A DNA stretch of 64,000 bases from Nitrosospira sp. Is2 (GTDB lineage: Bacteria; Pseudomonadota; Gammaproteobacteria; Burkholderiales; Nitrosomonadaceae), in assembly GCF_033095785.1 (NCBI RefSeq), contig NZ_CP137134.1, positions 62,001 through 126,000 on the forward strand, written 5' to 3'. The position numbers were made by a program, and so were the translations under genes. The notes beneath the pieces are model-generated. The model ran no database searches and was not told the DNA's origin. It worked only from the letters and a program-made list of their open reading frames with translations. Each line of letters opens with the position of its first letter. The first letter of the stretch is position 1. Positions 17,691-26,432 of the stretch are shown here, one piece after another.

Positions 17691-18116
17691 TTACCACAGA
17701 CCGCATCGGCGTTCAGCCGAACGTAACGGCGGTTCTGCCATCCGTCGCCGGGCACTTAAAATTGCCGTGAACGTCCCCATCGCTGAATCCCGCGAACACG
17801 GTTGCCCTTGTTGCCTTACAGCAGTTCGCCGATAAGCAGGCGGATAACTCGAGCTGTTGGGTCCATAAGCGAACGGCCCGGGATGCTGAAATGCGTTATT
17901 CATGGTTTCGCGCCCGGTCGCAGTACGCTCATGCTTGATATCGGGGCTCGGCGATATTCTGAAATCGCGGACGCAAGGACGATCACCGGGACCAGGAGCA
18001 ACGCTGCCGCAGCCCCCGGGTGCAACTTCCCGCGCACCCAGTGTGGGCGAAGCAGACCGCCAATAGCCTGGCGGTCCACTTCGAGAGCCGCTGTCAGAAG
18101 ATTTCAGGTTCCCCAA
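17691..18116 (-). pseudogene. Small secreted protein, module copy B, frameshifted
   Basis: This is a decayed relative of 16515-17063. PDIKHERTATGRETMNNAF aligns with the same block in copy A, but the hydrophobic leader plus ISEYRR lies in another frame just upstream, and downstream the matching FAGFSD/GTF segments alternate between frames. Several cysteines are replaced (KHEC to KHER, GCET to GRET). It also stops short. The position, immediately after a deacetylase, is the same as in copy A. Confidence 0.6.
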
Positions 18117-18864
18117 ACGTGAATCCCCATTCCGACAACTGCTCGATGAACGCGGGGAGTTGCGCCGCTGTCCCTTCGTTCACATGCAAGAGGATGTCGT
18201 ACTCGGTTTTGTCAGGTTGTTGGAGGAACTGGTTCTCGATATCCGAATACTTTTCAGGACCCGGGCCCTGTGGCGCCAAGGTGTCCCTTGAATCGATATC
18301 CCACGTGACAATCTCCAAGTCGAGTTCCTTGGCCACAGCGGCCAATTCCGGATCGATGTTGCCCTCAAAGCCCCCGGCTCCAAATGGCGGGCGAACTTTC
18401 GTCGCGGTTACCCCGGTGACATCTTCAATGACATCCTGCGTTTGTGACAGCTCCAGCCTCACCTGCTCCTCGCTCGCAGTGGCCAGGTTAACGTGACTCC
18501 AGGAATGATTTTCAATTTCATGCCCTTCGCGCACGATCATTTTCGTTTTCTGGGGATTCTCCTCCACCTCGCTGCCGATGACGAAAAACTCGGCTTTTAT
18601 GTCTTCACGGTGCAGCGTCTTCAGAATATCTTTAAGCGCTCCTATAGGCGCGGGCCCGTCATCGAACGTCAGCACGACCGTTTTGCCGTCACCCAGTTTG
18701 CCATCACCCCCGTTGCCATCATCCCCTTTGTCATCATGCCGTTTGTCATCACCCCGTTTGTCGTCACCCCATCTGTCGTAACCCCGTTTGTCGTCATCCC
18801 GTTTGTCATCATCCCGTTTGGCATCATTCCGTTTGGCATCATCCCGTTTGTTATTGTTGCTCAT
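18094..18864 (-). CDS. Polysaccharide deacetylase (NodB/CE4) with DDKR-repeat N-terminus, copy B
   Basis: Residues about 58-256 form a CE4 domain: VVLTFDDGPAP, HEIENHSWSHVNL, RPPFGAGG, TWDIDSRD and ILLHV. The first 57 residues are a low-complexity tail of KRDDD/KRGDD/KRNDA units encoded by imperfect 15-base repeats (18715-18855). Such a strongly charged tail is unusual for this family, and copy A lacks it. There is no signal peptide. GGAGGAAAC precedes the ATG. It lies at the head of the duplicated module; 44 bases separate the following decayed gene from copy A's deacetylase start. Confidence 0.85.
   Translation of the reverse strand: MSNNNKRDDAKRNDAKRDDDKRDDDKRGYDRWGDDKRGDDKRHDDKGDDGNGGDGKLGDGKTVVLTFDDGPAPIGALKDILKTLHREDIKAEFFVIGSEVEENPQKTKMIVREGHEIENHSWSHVNLATASEEQVRLELSQTQDVIEDVTGVTATKVRPPFGAGGFEGNIDPELAAVAKELDLEIVTWDIDSRDTLAPQGPGPEKYSDIENQFLQQPDKTEYDILLHVNEGTAAQLPAFIEQLSEWGFTFGEPEIF
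18715..18855 (-). repeat. Imperfect 15-bp coding tandem repeats
   Basis: About nine units of the pattern CATCATCCCGTTTGT (plus strand) encode the KR(D/G/N)D(D/A) tail of the adjacent deacetylase. Units differ by single bases. The unit length is a multiple of three, so slippage would change tail length without breaking the frame. Confidence 0.75.
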
Positions 18865-19158
18865 GTTTCCTCCACTCAGAAAAAGTCTACAATTAATGCT
18901 ACTTAAGAGTCAGGCATCCCTGAAGTCATTGAGGCAAGCCTGACCGACTTTTCCCTCTTTGTTGTTGGGCACTCCGGCCCATTTTGCTCTATAAAGGACA
19001 TGTGCAGGCGTAGTGCCATCCCTGCGGTGCTACGCTTTAATTTCTAGACCAACTCAAACAGATAGTCAAGTTTAGCGATTTCGCACCCGACGCTATCGGA
19101 AGGTAAGCTGGTCCGCTGGACTCTCTGCATTATTTTGCAATTACCAAAAGGAGACGAC

Positions 19159-19719
19159 ATGAGTGATTATCGAGTGGGCGTAGTGGTAGGCAGCCTTCGC
19201 CGTGATTCCTTCAACCGCCATCTGGCTGAAGCCATTGTGAAACTGGCGCCGCCGGAGTTCTCGTTCAGGCAATTGCAGATTAGCGGCCTGCCGCTCTACA
19301 ATCAGGATGACGATGCCACCCCCGCCGCGCCGGTCAGGCGCCTGAAAACGGAAATCGCAGATTCGGATGCCATCTTGTTCGTCACCCCGGAATACAACCG
19401 GTCAATGCCTGGCGTCCTGAAAAACGCGCTCGACCATGCCTCGCGGCCCTACGGCCAGAGCGCCTGGGCGGGCAAGCCGGCGGGCGTTATCGGAACTTCG
19501 CCCGGTTCCATTGGGACTGCCATCGCGCAACAGCATCTGCGAAACTCGCTCGCCTACCTGGATATGCCGACGCTGGGGCAACCCGAAGCTTTCATTCAGG
19601 TAAAAGAAGGGTTATTTGACGGGGCCGGAAATATCGGCGATGAAGATAGCAGGAAATTCCTCCAGAACTGGATGGACCGTTACGTTGCCTGGGTAAAGAA
19701 ACACGTCGACAAGCACTGA
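19159..19719 (+). CDS. NADPH-dependent FMN reductase family protein
   Basis: The flavodoxin-like fold is recognisable: VGVVVGSLRRDSFNRHLAEA (phosphate-binding loop), ILFVTPEYNRSMPGVLKNALDH (FMN-binding PEYN motif) and GKPAGVIGTSPGSIGTAIAQ. Members such as ChrR and azoreductases reduce quinones, chromate or azo compounds using NAD(P)H. The length of 186 aa is typical. AAAGGAG lies before the ATG at 19159; a longer frame starting at 19135 has no support. The small gene at 19843 follows on the same strand with its own ribosome site. Confidence 0.88.
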   Translation: MSDYRVGVVVGSLRRDSFNRHLAEAIVKLAPPEFSFRQLQISGLPLYNQDDDATPAAPVRRLKTEIADSDAILFVTPEYNRSMPGVLKNALDHASRPYGQSAWAGKPAGVIGTSPGSIGTAIAQQHLRNSLAYLDMPTLGQPEAFIQVKEGLFDGAGNIGDEDSRKFLQNWMDRYVAWVKKHVDKH

Positions 19720-19842
19720 ATTTCCGCCGTTGCGACGGCGGTCCCGGCTGGCAAGACAGGAAACGGGCGTGGCGCCTGCTTATCGCGGCGGTAGGGGAGC
19801 AACTGATAGACAACGGGCAGTCTATAAACAAAGGAGATCGAT

Positions 19843-20154
19843 ATGGAATCGAAACCTATTACCAATACGGCAGACCTCGTACATACTGATGATCTGTTCG
19901 CGCGTATCAAGTGGCTGGAACAGGAATTGAATTACCGCTGTACCGACGAATACTCCGAAGAATTAAAGGCGCTCAAGTCCCTGGCGAGAAACGTCGAAAA
20001 CATCACCTCGGAACACACCTACCAGCGTAGTGCGGAACTTATCCGCGACGGTTACCTGCCGGAATACAGAAAAGGCCTGGACGAGGCAGCGAGAGGCAAC
20101 GCGAAGTTCAGTTCGGTCGATTTCGATGGCGTGACGTACTGGCTACGCCATTGA
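19843..20154 (+). CDS. Hypothetical protein, 103 aa
   Basis: AAAGGAG precedes the ATG. The protein is soluble and mostly helical, with ARIKWLEQELNYRCTDEYSE and AARNVEN-like helices and an aromatic C-terminus (VDFDGVTYWLRH). I recognise no family. It lies 120 bases after the flavin reductase and may be co-transcribed. Its last 12 bases overlap the 3' end of the convergent HAF-repeat gene. Confidence 0.6.
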   Translation: MESKPITNTADLVHTDDLFARIKWLEQELNYRCTDEYSEELKALKSLARNVENITSEHTYQRSAELIRDGYLPEYRKGLDEAARGNAKFSSVDFDGVTYWLRH

Positions 20155-21321
20155 AGCCCAACGGCCATTAGAGCGGCGATTCGAGCCCGACTTCCTGCTG
20201 GCCACGACGCCGAGCAGGACAAGCCCGGCAAGCATCAGGGCATAGGTGGCGGGTTCGGGAATAATCGCAGCGGTGGCAACCAGCTGCCCCATATTATTAA
20301 TCCCCCCCGCTTGAGTCAGGATTACTCCATCCGGCAGGTGCACCAGCGTATTGAGATCGGTCATCCCTACGCCATTAGCGCCGGTTATAAAAGGGTGCGT
20401 CACCCCTGGCGTGCCGTCAAAAAACGAATCCCCCACTACCTGCGCGGCGTCGTTGATGGCCTTTGCGAAACTGAAATTACCGCCGAGCGTCCCTAGGTCG
20501 GTCATGCCGACGCCATCGGGACCCGTAATGAAAGCATGGCGATCCCCTCCGGTCGTATCGGAAAACCCTACTACCCGACCGGCGCCGTTTATCCCGAGCG
20601 CCGAGCTGAACCCGCCACCAAGGGTGCCGAGATCGGTCATGCCGGCGCCGTTCGGGCCTGTGATGTACGCATGGCTATTACCGGTGGCCGTGCTGGAATA
20701 CCCTACCACGCGCCCGGCAGCGTTGATGCCAAACGCATAGGTTTCCGCTCCCCCGAGCGTTCCGAGATCAGTCATGCCCAGCCCGTTGAGGCCGGTGATA
20801 AAACCATGCCTGCCCCCCGAGCTTGTATCGGAATATCCGACGACCTGTCCGGCGGCGTTGATTGCCTGGGCAGCGCTATACGGCCCACCCAGCGTCCCGA
20901 GGTTGGTCATCCCCGCCCCGTTGGCCCCGGTGATAAAGGCATGGGAACTGCCTTCCCCCACTGTATCGGACCATCCAACCACCTGGCCGGCGCTATTGAT
21001 TCCTTCAGCCACATTGTTCCGCCCGCCCAGCGTGCCAAGATCAGTTATCCCCGCCCCGTCGGGTCCGGTGATAAAAGCATGCTGATCACGCCCTGCCGTG
21101 ACGCTATACCCGATCACCTGTCCCAGATCGTTGACTCCGCGGGCAAAGGTGTCTCTTCCGGGAAAAACAATCTCGGTAGCTTGCCAACTGTTCGTATCAA
21201 TGAGGTAAGAGGTCGTCCGTGCCGTTTGGGCAAAGGCTGCCGACCCCATGGTGAGGCCGGCGCCCAGCAGTGCCGCGAGAGCAGTCTTGCGAATTTTTAA
21301 CCCGTAATCGATTGAGTTCAT
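20143..21321 (-). CDS. HAF-repeat PEP-CTERM surface protein
   Basis: A signal peptide (LAALLGAGLTMGSAAFAQ) is followed by six or seven repeats of about 38 residues with the pattern HAFITGPNGxGMTDLGTLGG…A.GIN.AGQVVGYSDT, the extracellular HAF repeat. The C-terminus is a PEP-CTERM sorting signal: IPEPATYALMLAGLVLLGVV plus a basic tail. Such proteins are processed by an exosortase and usually occur with extracellular polysaccharide production; the exosortase must lie elsewhere. The C-terminal basic tail is longer than usual. The gene is monocistronic. Confidence 0.9.
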   Translation of the reverse strand: MNSIDYGLKIRKTALAALLGAGLTMGSAAFAQTARTTSYLIDTNSWQATEIVFPGRDTFARGVNDLGQVIGYSVTAGRDQHAFITGPDGAGITDLGTLGGRNNVAEGINSAGQVVGWSDTVGEGSSHAFITGANGAGMTNLGTLGGPYSAAQAINAAGQVVGYSDTSSGGRHGFITGLNGLGMTDLGTLGGAETYAFGINAAGRVVGYSSTATGNSHAYITGPNGAGMTDLGTLGGGFSSALGINGAGRVVGFSDTTGGDRHAFITGPDGVGMTDLGTLGGNFSFAKAINDAAQVVGDSFFDGTPGVTHPFITGANGVGMTDLNTLVHLPDGVILTQAGGINNMGQLVATAAIIPEPATYALMLAGLVLLGVVASRKSGSNRRSNGRWASMA

Positions 21322-21700
21322 GTGAAAGGCCCCAGCTAAAGTAAGATGCGGTTAGAGACCGAAAGACAGTTCATTTACGATGGAGCGGCCCACACGGCTA
21401 CATGAAAGCACGCATTCATGTCTCAGACTAGATCACACACACGATTTGTCAAGGGAAATAGCAAATGAAATAGCGGGGAGATGGCCGACAGGCCACGCTT
21501 TCCTGCAGGTCAAGTGAGCACCGGGTAAACGCAACAGCGCAAAATGGATATTCATTTTCTCCGTAACCGGCAACATCCGGGATAGCTGTCGCGCTATCGA
21601 AAATAGCGAACAGACTATCTTTTACGGCTGTTCTCACTCGCGCAACACGGCAATTCTATGCTATACATTATTCATAACAATCAACAAGGGGAGTTCGATA
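21322..21700. other. Divergent intergenic region
   Basis: This 379-base stretch separates the divergent HAF-repeat and S8 peptidase genes and should hold both promoters. TATGCTATACATTATTCAT close to 21660-21677 is AT-rich and could contain a -10 element for the peptidase. No gene is supported. Confidence 0.4.
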
Positions 21701-24052
21701 ATGGCGACGAATGAAGGCGAAAGCGCTGGCGTGCCCGGGACTGAACAAGCGCGACCCGGCCCGGGATTTCGCCGACGGGTGGTGGTGAAATTCAAGGAAC
21801 ATGTCCAGTTACCCCGCGAGGACACGGCCCGAGCGTTGGAAAGCACGGGGGTGGGTCCATGGAACGCGCTGGCAGCCCAGTTCGAGGGGATCACGCTTGA
21901 ACCCCTCCTCTCCATCCAGCCTGAGCAGTTTGCCGCGCTGGCGGAGCGGGCGCGGGCGCTGGATCCGTCCTTCCGCGCCGCCAACCTCGGCGCTTATTTC
22001 GCGGTGAATCTGCCACTTGGAACGAATGCTGAAGAACTGGTGAGGGCGCTGTTGCAATGGGATTCTGTCGCCATTGCCTATGTCGAGCCGCCGCCTGTCG
22101 AGCCGCCGCTTGTAAACCCCGCGGATGATCCCCGCTTCGCCAACCAGGGATACCTCGACCCCGCTCCTGATGGCATCGACGCTGAGTACGCCTGGAACTT
22201 TCCCGGCGGGGACGGCGCCGGACAGGCGCTGGTGGATATGGAATGGGGTTGGACCTTCAACCATGAAGATCTGGCAGCGCATGGCATCACGCTTATCTCG
22301 GGGCTGAATCACTCCTATTTCTTCCACGGGAGCGGCGTGCTGGGAGAAATCGCGGCGGCGGACAATGCCCTTGGATGCGTGGGCATCACGCCCGCGCTGG
22401 CGTCCATCCGCTGCGTGGGCCAGCATCGGGAAGGGGGCGGCTACAGCACGGCGCAGCCAATACTCGACGCGATCGCCGTCATGCAATTTGGCGACGTGCT
22501 GCTGCTGGAAGCGCAAACGAACCTGTTCGGCTACAACCTCGTGCCGGTCGAGATTGAACCGGCGGTTTTCGATGTGATCCAACTTGCGACTTCCCTGGGT
22601 ATTGTAGTGGTGGAGGCGGGAGGCAACGGCGGCGTCGACCTGGATACCGTGGTCAATCCTGGCGGCCAGCAGATATTCAATCGCGCCAGCCCCGATTTTC
22701 TGGATTCAGGGGCCATCATAGTAGGCGCGGCGAGCGCCACCGCGCCGCACGCCCGGCTCGGCTTTTCCTGTCACGGCAGCCGGATAGACTGTTATGGATG
22801 GGGCGAGAGCGTGGATACCCTCTCTTCCGACGCCACCAACACCGCAACCAACCTCTATACCACCGGGTTCAACGGCACCTCCAGCGCCTCGCCCATCGTC
22901 ACGGGCGCGGCCCTTGCAGTTCAGGGCCTGATGCAGGCGGCCAGCGGCGGCCGACTGGCGCCATGGCAACTGCGCATGATTCTCTCCGACCCCGCAAACG
23001 GGACCTCATCCCAAAACCCAGCCATGGACCGAATTGGCGTCATGCCCAACTTGCGCGCGATCATCGATGGCATGGTGCTCAATCTGTCGCCCGATATTTA
23101 TCTGCGCGACTTTGTGGGCGATAACGGCGACCCCCACTTGGGCGCCATTGCGTCGAGCCCCGACATCATTCTGCGCCAGACGCCCGTGGCAGATCCTCAG
23201 GCGGCTTTCGGCGCGGGCAGCGGCACCGAGAACGACGTGACGCTGGGCTACGAGGCTGAAAGCGGGCAGGATAATTTCGTTTACGTGCGCGTGCGCAACC
23301 GCGGCGGCACGGCGGCCTCCAACGTAACCGCCACCGTCTATTGGGCGCCACCGTCAACGCTGCTTACCCCTGACCTGTGGACCCTGTTGGGAGCAACAAC
23401 GCTGCCAAGCGTGCCAACCGGCGACTTGCTGACCGTCTCAAGCGCCATCACCTGGCCAGCGGCGGCCATCCCTGGCCCAGGGCATTATTGCTTTATCAGC
23501 ATTCTCAACACCCCGCGCGATCCCGGCCCCACGCCAGCCGATTTAATGGTCTGGAATAACTTCACCACCTTCATCCGCAACAATAACAATGTCACATGGC
23601 GCAATTTCAACGTGGTTGATAACGTCCCGCCTCCGCGTGCCGAGCCCCCGGGTTATGTGGCCCTGCCGTTCATGGCCGCGGGTGCGCCTGACATGGCCCG
23701 CCGCATGCAGCTTGAGATTGTGTCGCGGCTTCCGGCCGGTTCGGAAATCATGCTCGAATTGCCTCCGGAGTTCGCTGAACGGTTGCGCGTATGCCCGCAT
23801 CACATCGCTTCCGCGGCCTATCCCAGGCCCGACTCTCAGCGCGTGGTTCACATTGTCATGAATCCCTGCGGACGCGTAAGTTTTCCGCCGATCGCCTTCC
23901 CCGCCAAGGCGCAGATTCCGCTACGGTTGCTGGTGAAAATACCCGAGCCCATGCGGAAGCATGAGTTCGAGCTGTTTGCCCGGCAGACTTATGAAGGCGA
24001 GGAAGTCGGGCGAGTAACGTGGCGGCTGGCACCGCCGCGAAAACCAATGTAA
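21701..24052 (+). CDS. S8 family (subtilisin-like) serine peptidase
   Basis: The catalytic triad is inferred as Asp in ALVDMEWGWTFNHEDL (near residue 179), His in HGSGVLGEIAA (near 210) and Ser in NGTSSASPIVTGAALAVQG (near 398). About 150 residues precede the catalytic domain and resemble a propeptide. The last 300 residues contain a CARDB-like beta module (VRVRNRGGTAASNVTATVYW) and a further unassigned beta domain. The His motif is HGSG rather than the usual HGTH. No signal peptide is seen, so how it is exported is unclear. AGGGGAG precedes the ATG. Confidence 0.85.
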   Translation: MATNEGESAGVPGTEQARPGPGFRRRVVVKFKEHVQLPREDTARALESTGVGPWNALAAQFEGITLEPLLSIQPEQFAALAERARALDPSFRAANLGAYFAVNLPLGTNAEELVRALLQWDSVAIAYVEPPPVEPPLVNPADDPRFANQGYLDPAPDGIDAEYAWNFPGGDGAGQALVDMEWGWTFNHEDLAAHGITLISGLNHSYFFHGSGVLGEIAAADNALGCVGITPALASIRCVGQHREGGGYSTAQPILDAIAVMQFGDVLLLEAQTNLFGYNLVPVEIEPAVFDVIQLATSLGIVVVEAGGNGGVDLDTVVNPGGQQIFNRASPDFLDSGAIIVGAASATAPHARLGFSCHGSRIDCYGWGESVDTLSSDATNTATNLYTTGFNGTSSASPIVTGAALAVQGLMQAASGGRLAPWQLRMILSDPANGTSSQNPAMDRIGVMPNLRAIIDGMVLNLSPDIYLRDFVGDNGDPHLGAIASSPDIILRQTPVADPQAAFGAGSGTENDVTLGYEAESGQDNFVYVRVRNRGGTAASNVTATVYWAPPSTLLTPDLWTLLGATTLPSVPTGDLLTVSSAITWPAAAIPGPGHYCFISILNTPRDPGPTPADLMVWNNFTTFIRNNNNVTWRNFNVVDNVPPPRAEPPGYVALPFMAAGAPDMARRMQLEIVSRLPAGSEIMLELPPEFAERLRVCPHHIASAAYPRPDSQRVVHIVMNPCGRVSFPPIAFPAKAQIPLRLLVKIPEPMRKHEFELFARQTYEGEEVGRVTWRLAPPRKPM

Positions 24053-24239
24053 GTGCACGGTTTACGCCGGGTTCATTCTTATCGCTGCGTTTTGACCCCG
24101 CCGCCACGCTGGCGGGAAACCGGACAGGCGGAGTGCGCCCCGGGCGCAAAGCGACGGAATGTGCTTCACCGAACAGATCAGGTACCCACCTCATCCTAAA
24201 CTGGTGGAAAGCCCCTGCTTTCACTTTCAGGAGAATAAA

Positions 24240-24701
24240 ATGGATAATGCCAGAATCGTAAGCATACTCAACGGCCTGATCGACATTTCACGGGATGGCG
24301 CCGCAGGGTTCAGGACCTGCGCCGATGACACGGACGATGCCACGCTGAAAATGTATTTTCAGAACCGCGCCCAAAGTTGTGATGATGGGGTTCGCGTATT
24401 AAGCGCCGAGGTGAGACGCTACGGCGGCGACCCGGACAAGAGCGGGAGCCCGGCGGGCGCATTGCATCGCGCCTGGGTGGATCTTAAAGCGATGTTGACT
24501 GATAACGATAACGTCGCCGTTCTGGAAGAATGCGAACGGGGCGAAGCTGCGGCGTTAATGGCCTACGAGAATGCATTAAGGGAAGAGTTGCCCGGCGAAC
24601 TGCGCGCTATTCTTGATCACCAGTTTGAAGGCGCGAAAAGGAACCACGACCGGGTGCGGCAGCTGCGCGACACGGCCCGGCATCGCGCCGGGTCCGCCTG
24701 A
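24240..24701 (+). CDS. PA2169/DUF2383-type four-helix-bundle protein
   Basis: The sequence starts NARIVSILNGLIDISRDGAAGF and contains RAQSCDDGVRVLSAEVRRYGGDP, then WVDLKAML and LEECERGEAAALMAYENALRE, matching the DUF2383/PA2169 pattern. The fold is a ferritin-like four-helix bundle; the biochemical role is not established. The start at 24240 is supported by CAGGAGAAT. Length of 153 aa is normal. It follows the S8 gene by 187 bases and may share its transcript. Confidence 0.8.
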   Translation: MDNARIVSILNGLIDISRDGAAGFRTCADDTDDATLKMYFQNRAQSCDDGVRVLSAEVRRYGGDPDKSGSPAGALHRAWVDLKAMLTDNDNVAVLEECERGEAAALMAYENALREELPGELRAILDHQFEGAKRNHDRVRQLRDTARHRAGSA

Positions 24702-25016
24702 ACACCGAAGGCCGGGGAAGAGGCTAGTTGTGCGTCAAAAAACGGGCTTGTCCGTGTCGGGCTCAAGCTCGCCCCGCTTTTTATAAATTTCCTTTATAAA
24801 TCCATCCGGCATATGAGCCGAAACGCGCGGAGCTCGTGCGCGGCGGCGACCCATACGACTGGATTGTTTGGGCGGGACAAGGTCATCCAGCCAACGCTGC
24901 AAGTTATGGTTTCGCCGTGCGAAATTCCAATAGCCGTGCCTGAACCAAGGCTATGGCTGCCAGCGCCTCTGTCCAACGTATCGAAACATAAATACCCCCG
25001 GTTCACCAGGACGGCG

Positions 25017-26432
25017 CTATTTCGATACGCGGTGAAGCGTAAGCGTATTCTTGTCCTGCATATTCAGCGTTGCTGTTTTGCCATCCGCGCTGATGCTGAA
25101 GGATACCGGGCCGTTGGTGGAAAAACCGGCGCAACCGTTGGTATCGTAGGTAAATCCCTTGATATTCAGAACTTTGCCGCCTGAATCATAAGTATATGAA
25201 GCAAACTCGACTCCCGGGTCGCCGCAACTCTCGTGATCGGCCGTTTTCACATCACCCACGGGATCGACCATCATGTATTTCCCGTTCGAAAAGAACAGGT
25301 ACATTGGCGTCTTCATGCTGGCGGGGTCCGCAATCCACGCCCCGGTAATACCTTTCGGATCGTTCTCCATCGGGGAAAAATGGATTTCCTTGACCTCGGT
25401 CTTGATGGGCTCCTTCGAAGAGCTGATCTCGAGCGTACCGGCAATATGGAAGAGTTCACCGAAGAGACTCTTCTGTTCCCTCTTTCTTTGCACGGTGAAA
25501 ATATCCGAGGTAATCAGGTTGTAGCCATCGCTACGAACTCGCCAGTTTGGGCGCGGATGCGACAGCCCAGCCTGAAGATTGGTATCGATTACAGGTTTTG
25601 CAGCGAATTTGAAGCCCCTGTTATTCACCCCGGAAAGGTGCGCGGTGCCGTATTCGACACCGGCTTTGCTGACCAGATTGCCGCCGCAGACGCGGTTGGT
25701 GTCGCAGGAGTCATCCGGCGTGGCCTCGCCTTGCAAATACTCGGCGCCGTTCGCGCCGGTACCTGCAATACGGATAATGGAAGCCGTCCCATCATCCTGC
25801 TTGACCCAGACCTGGTTGCTGAGCATGGCCATTCCCTGCGAAAGAAAGTGACCAGTGGCCTGCACGGGGGTTTTTACGGGCCCGGAAATGCCGGCCGCCT
25901 CTCTCGCCTTCTGCAACTCGGGGGACGCAACAAACGCAGCGGGTTCACTATCCAGTTTGATCGAGGCACTGAGGGCAGATGCGGCAGCGGCCGGGATAGA
26001 AATGCCGTTCGCCGGATTCCCATCCGCGTCCAGGGACTGAAACAGGACAAGGAGGTTTCGCAACCTGTGATCGTTATCCCCCGCCAATTCCATCGGCGTA
26101 ATAATGGCCGCGCCCGGGACCTTGCCGAGCACCAGGCTGCCCAGCTTGAACTCTACCGTGTCGCCATGGTTAAACTTGAAAATCCCGTTCTCATCCGTGG
26201 TTCCGGTAGCTCCGGACGCCGCCGCGTACCCCACGCCACTTACCGCCGCATCCAGCAACTTTCCCGTCGTAGGGCCTTTTTCCGTCTTGCCGCCACCCCC
26301 GCCGCTACCACTGCCGCTGCCGCCGCTTGCTGAGGGTCCGCTTCCATCGCCGCACGCACCAAGACTCATCGCGAGCGCCAGAGTCAGCAAATGTTTCCAG
26401 GAGATAGCTTTTTTCTTCCCATCGCACTTCAT
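25017..26432 (-). CDS. Lipoprotein with Gly/Ser-rich linker, 471 aa
   Basis: A type II signal peptide ends in the lipobox SLGAC, followed by a Gly/Ser linker. The next domain (GKLLDAAVSGVGYAA…TTDENGIFKF…VEFKLGSLVLG) has the pattern of carboxypeptidase-regulatory-like modules found at the start of many outer-membrane lipoproteins. The C-terminal half is beta-rich (GAWIADP, MYLFFSNGKYMMVDP, FTYDTNGCAGF) and unassigned. A surface lipoprotein role is likely; the precise function is unknown. The gene is monocistronic. Confidence 0.75.
   Translation of the reverse strand: MKCDGKKKAISWKHLLTLALAMSLGACGDGSGPSASGGSGSGSGGGGGKTEKGPTTGKLLDAAVSGVGYAAASGATGTTDENGIFKFNHGDTVEFKLGSLVLGKVPGAAIITPMELAGDNDHRLRNLLVLFQSLDADGNPANGISIPAAAASALSASIKLDSEPAAFVASPELQKAREAAGISGPVKTPVQATGHFLSQGMAMLSNQVWVKQDDGTASIIRIAGTGANGAEYLQGEATPDDSCDTNRVCGGNLVSKAGVEYGTAHLSGVNNRGFKFAAKPVIDTNLQAGLSHPRPNWRVRSDGYNLITSDIFTVQRKREQKSLFGELFHIAGTLEISSSKEPIKTEVKEIHFSPMENDPKGITGAWIADPASMKTPMYLFFSNGKYMMVDPVGDVKTADHESCGDPGVEFASYTYDSGGKVLNIKGFTYDTNGCAGFSTNGPVSFSISADGKTATLNMQDKNTLTLHRVSK

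Noticed and set aside
18950..19000. Possible sigma-54 promoter before the flavin reductase gene
   Set aside because: The GG and GC doublets are not at the required 10-base spacing.
20200..21150. Regularly spaced repeats, considered as a CRISPR array
   Set aside because: Spacing of about 114 bases encodes HAF protein repeats with a signal peptide and PEP-CTERM tail.
20536..21300. 254-codon plus-strand frame
   Set aside because: Antisense to the HAF-repeat gene; its own repetition only reflects the repeats of that gene.
24794..25006. 70-codon minus-strand frame and overlapping plus-strand frame
   Set aside because: Both occupy an intergenic stretch and neither resembles a known protein or has a ribosome site.
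25233..26333. 366-codon open frame on the plus strand
   Set aside because: Antisense to the lipoprotein gene, which has a clear signal and lipobox; the plus frame has no domain pattern.
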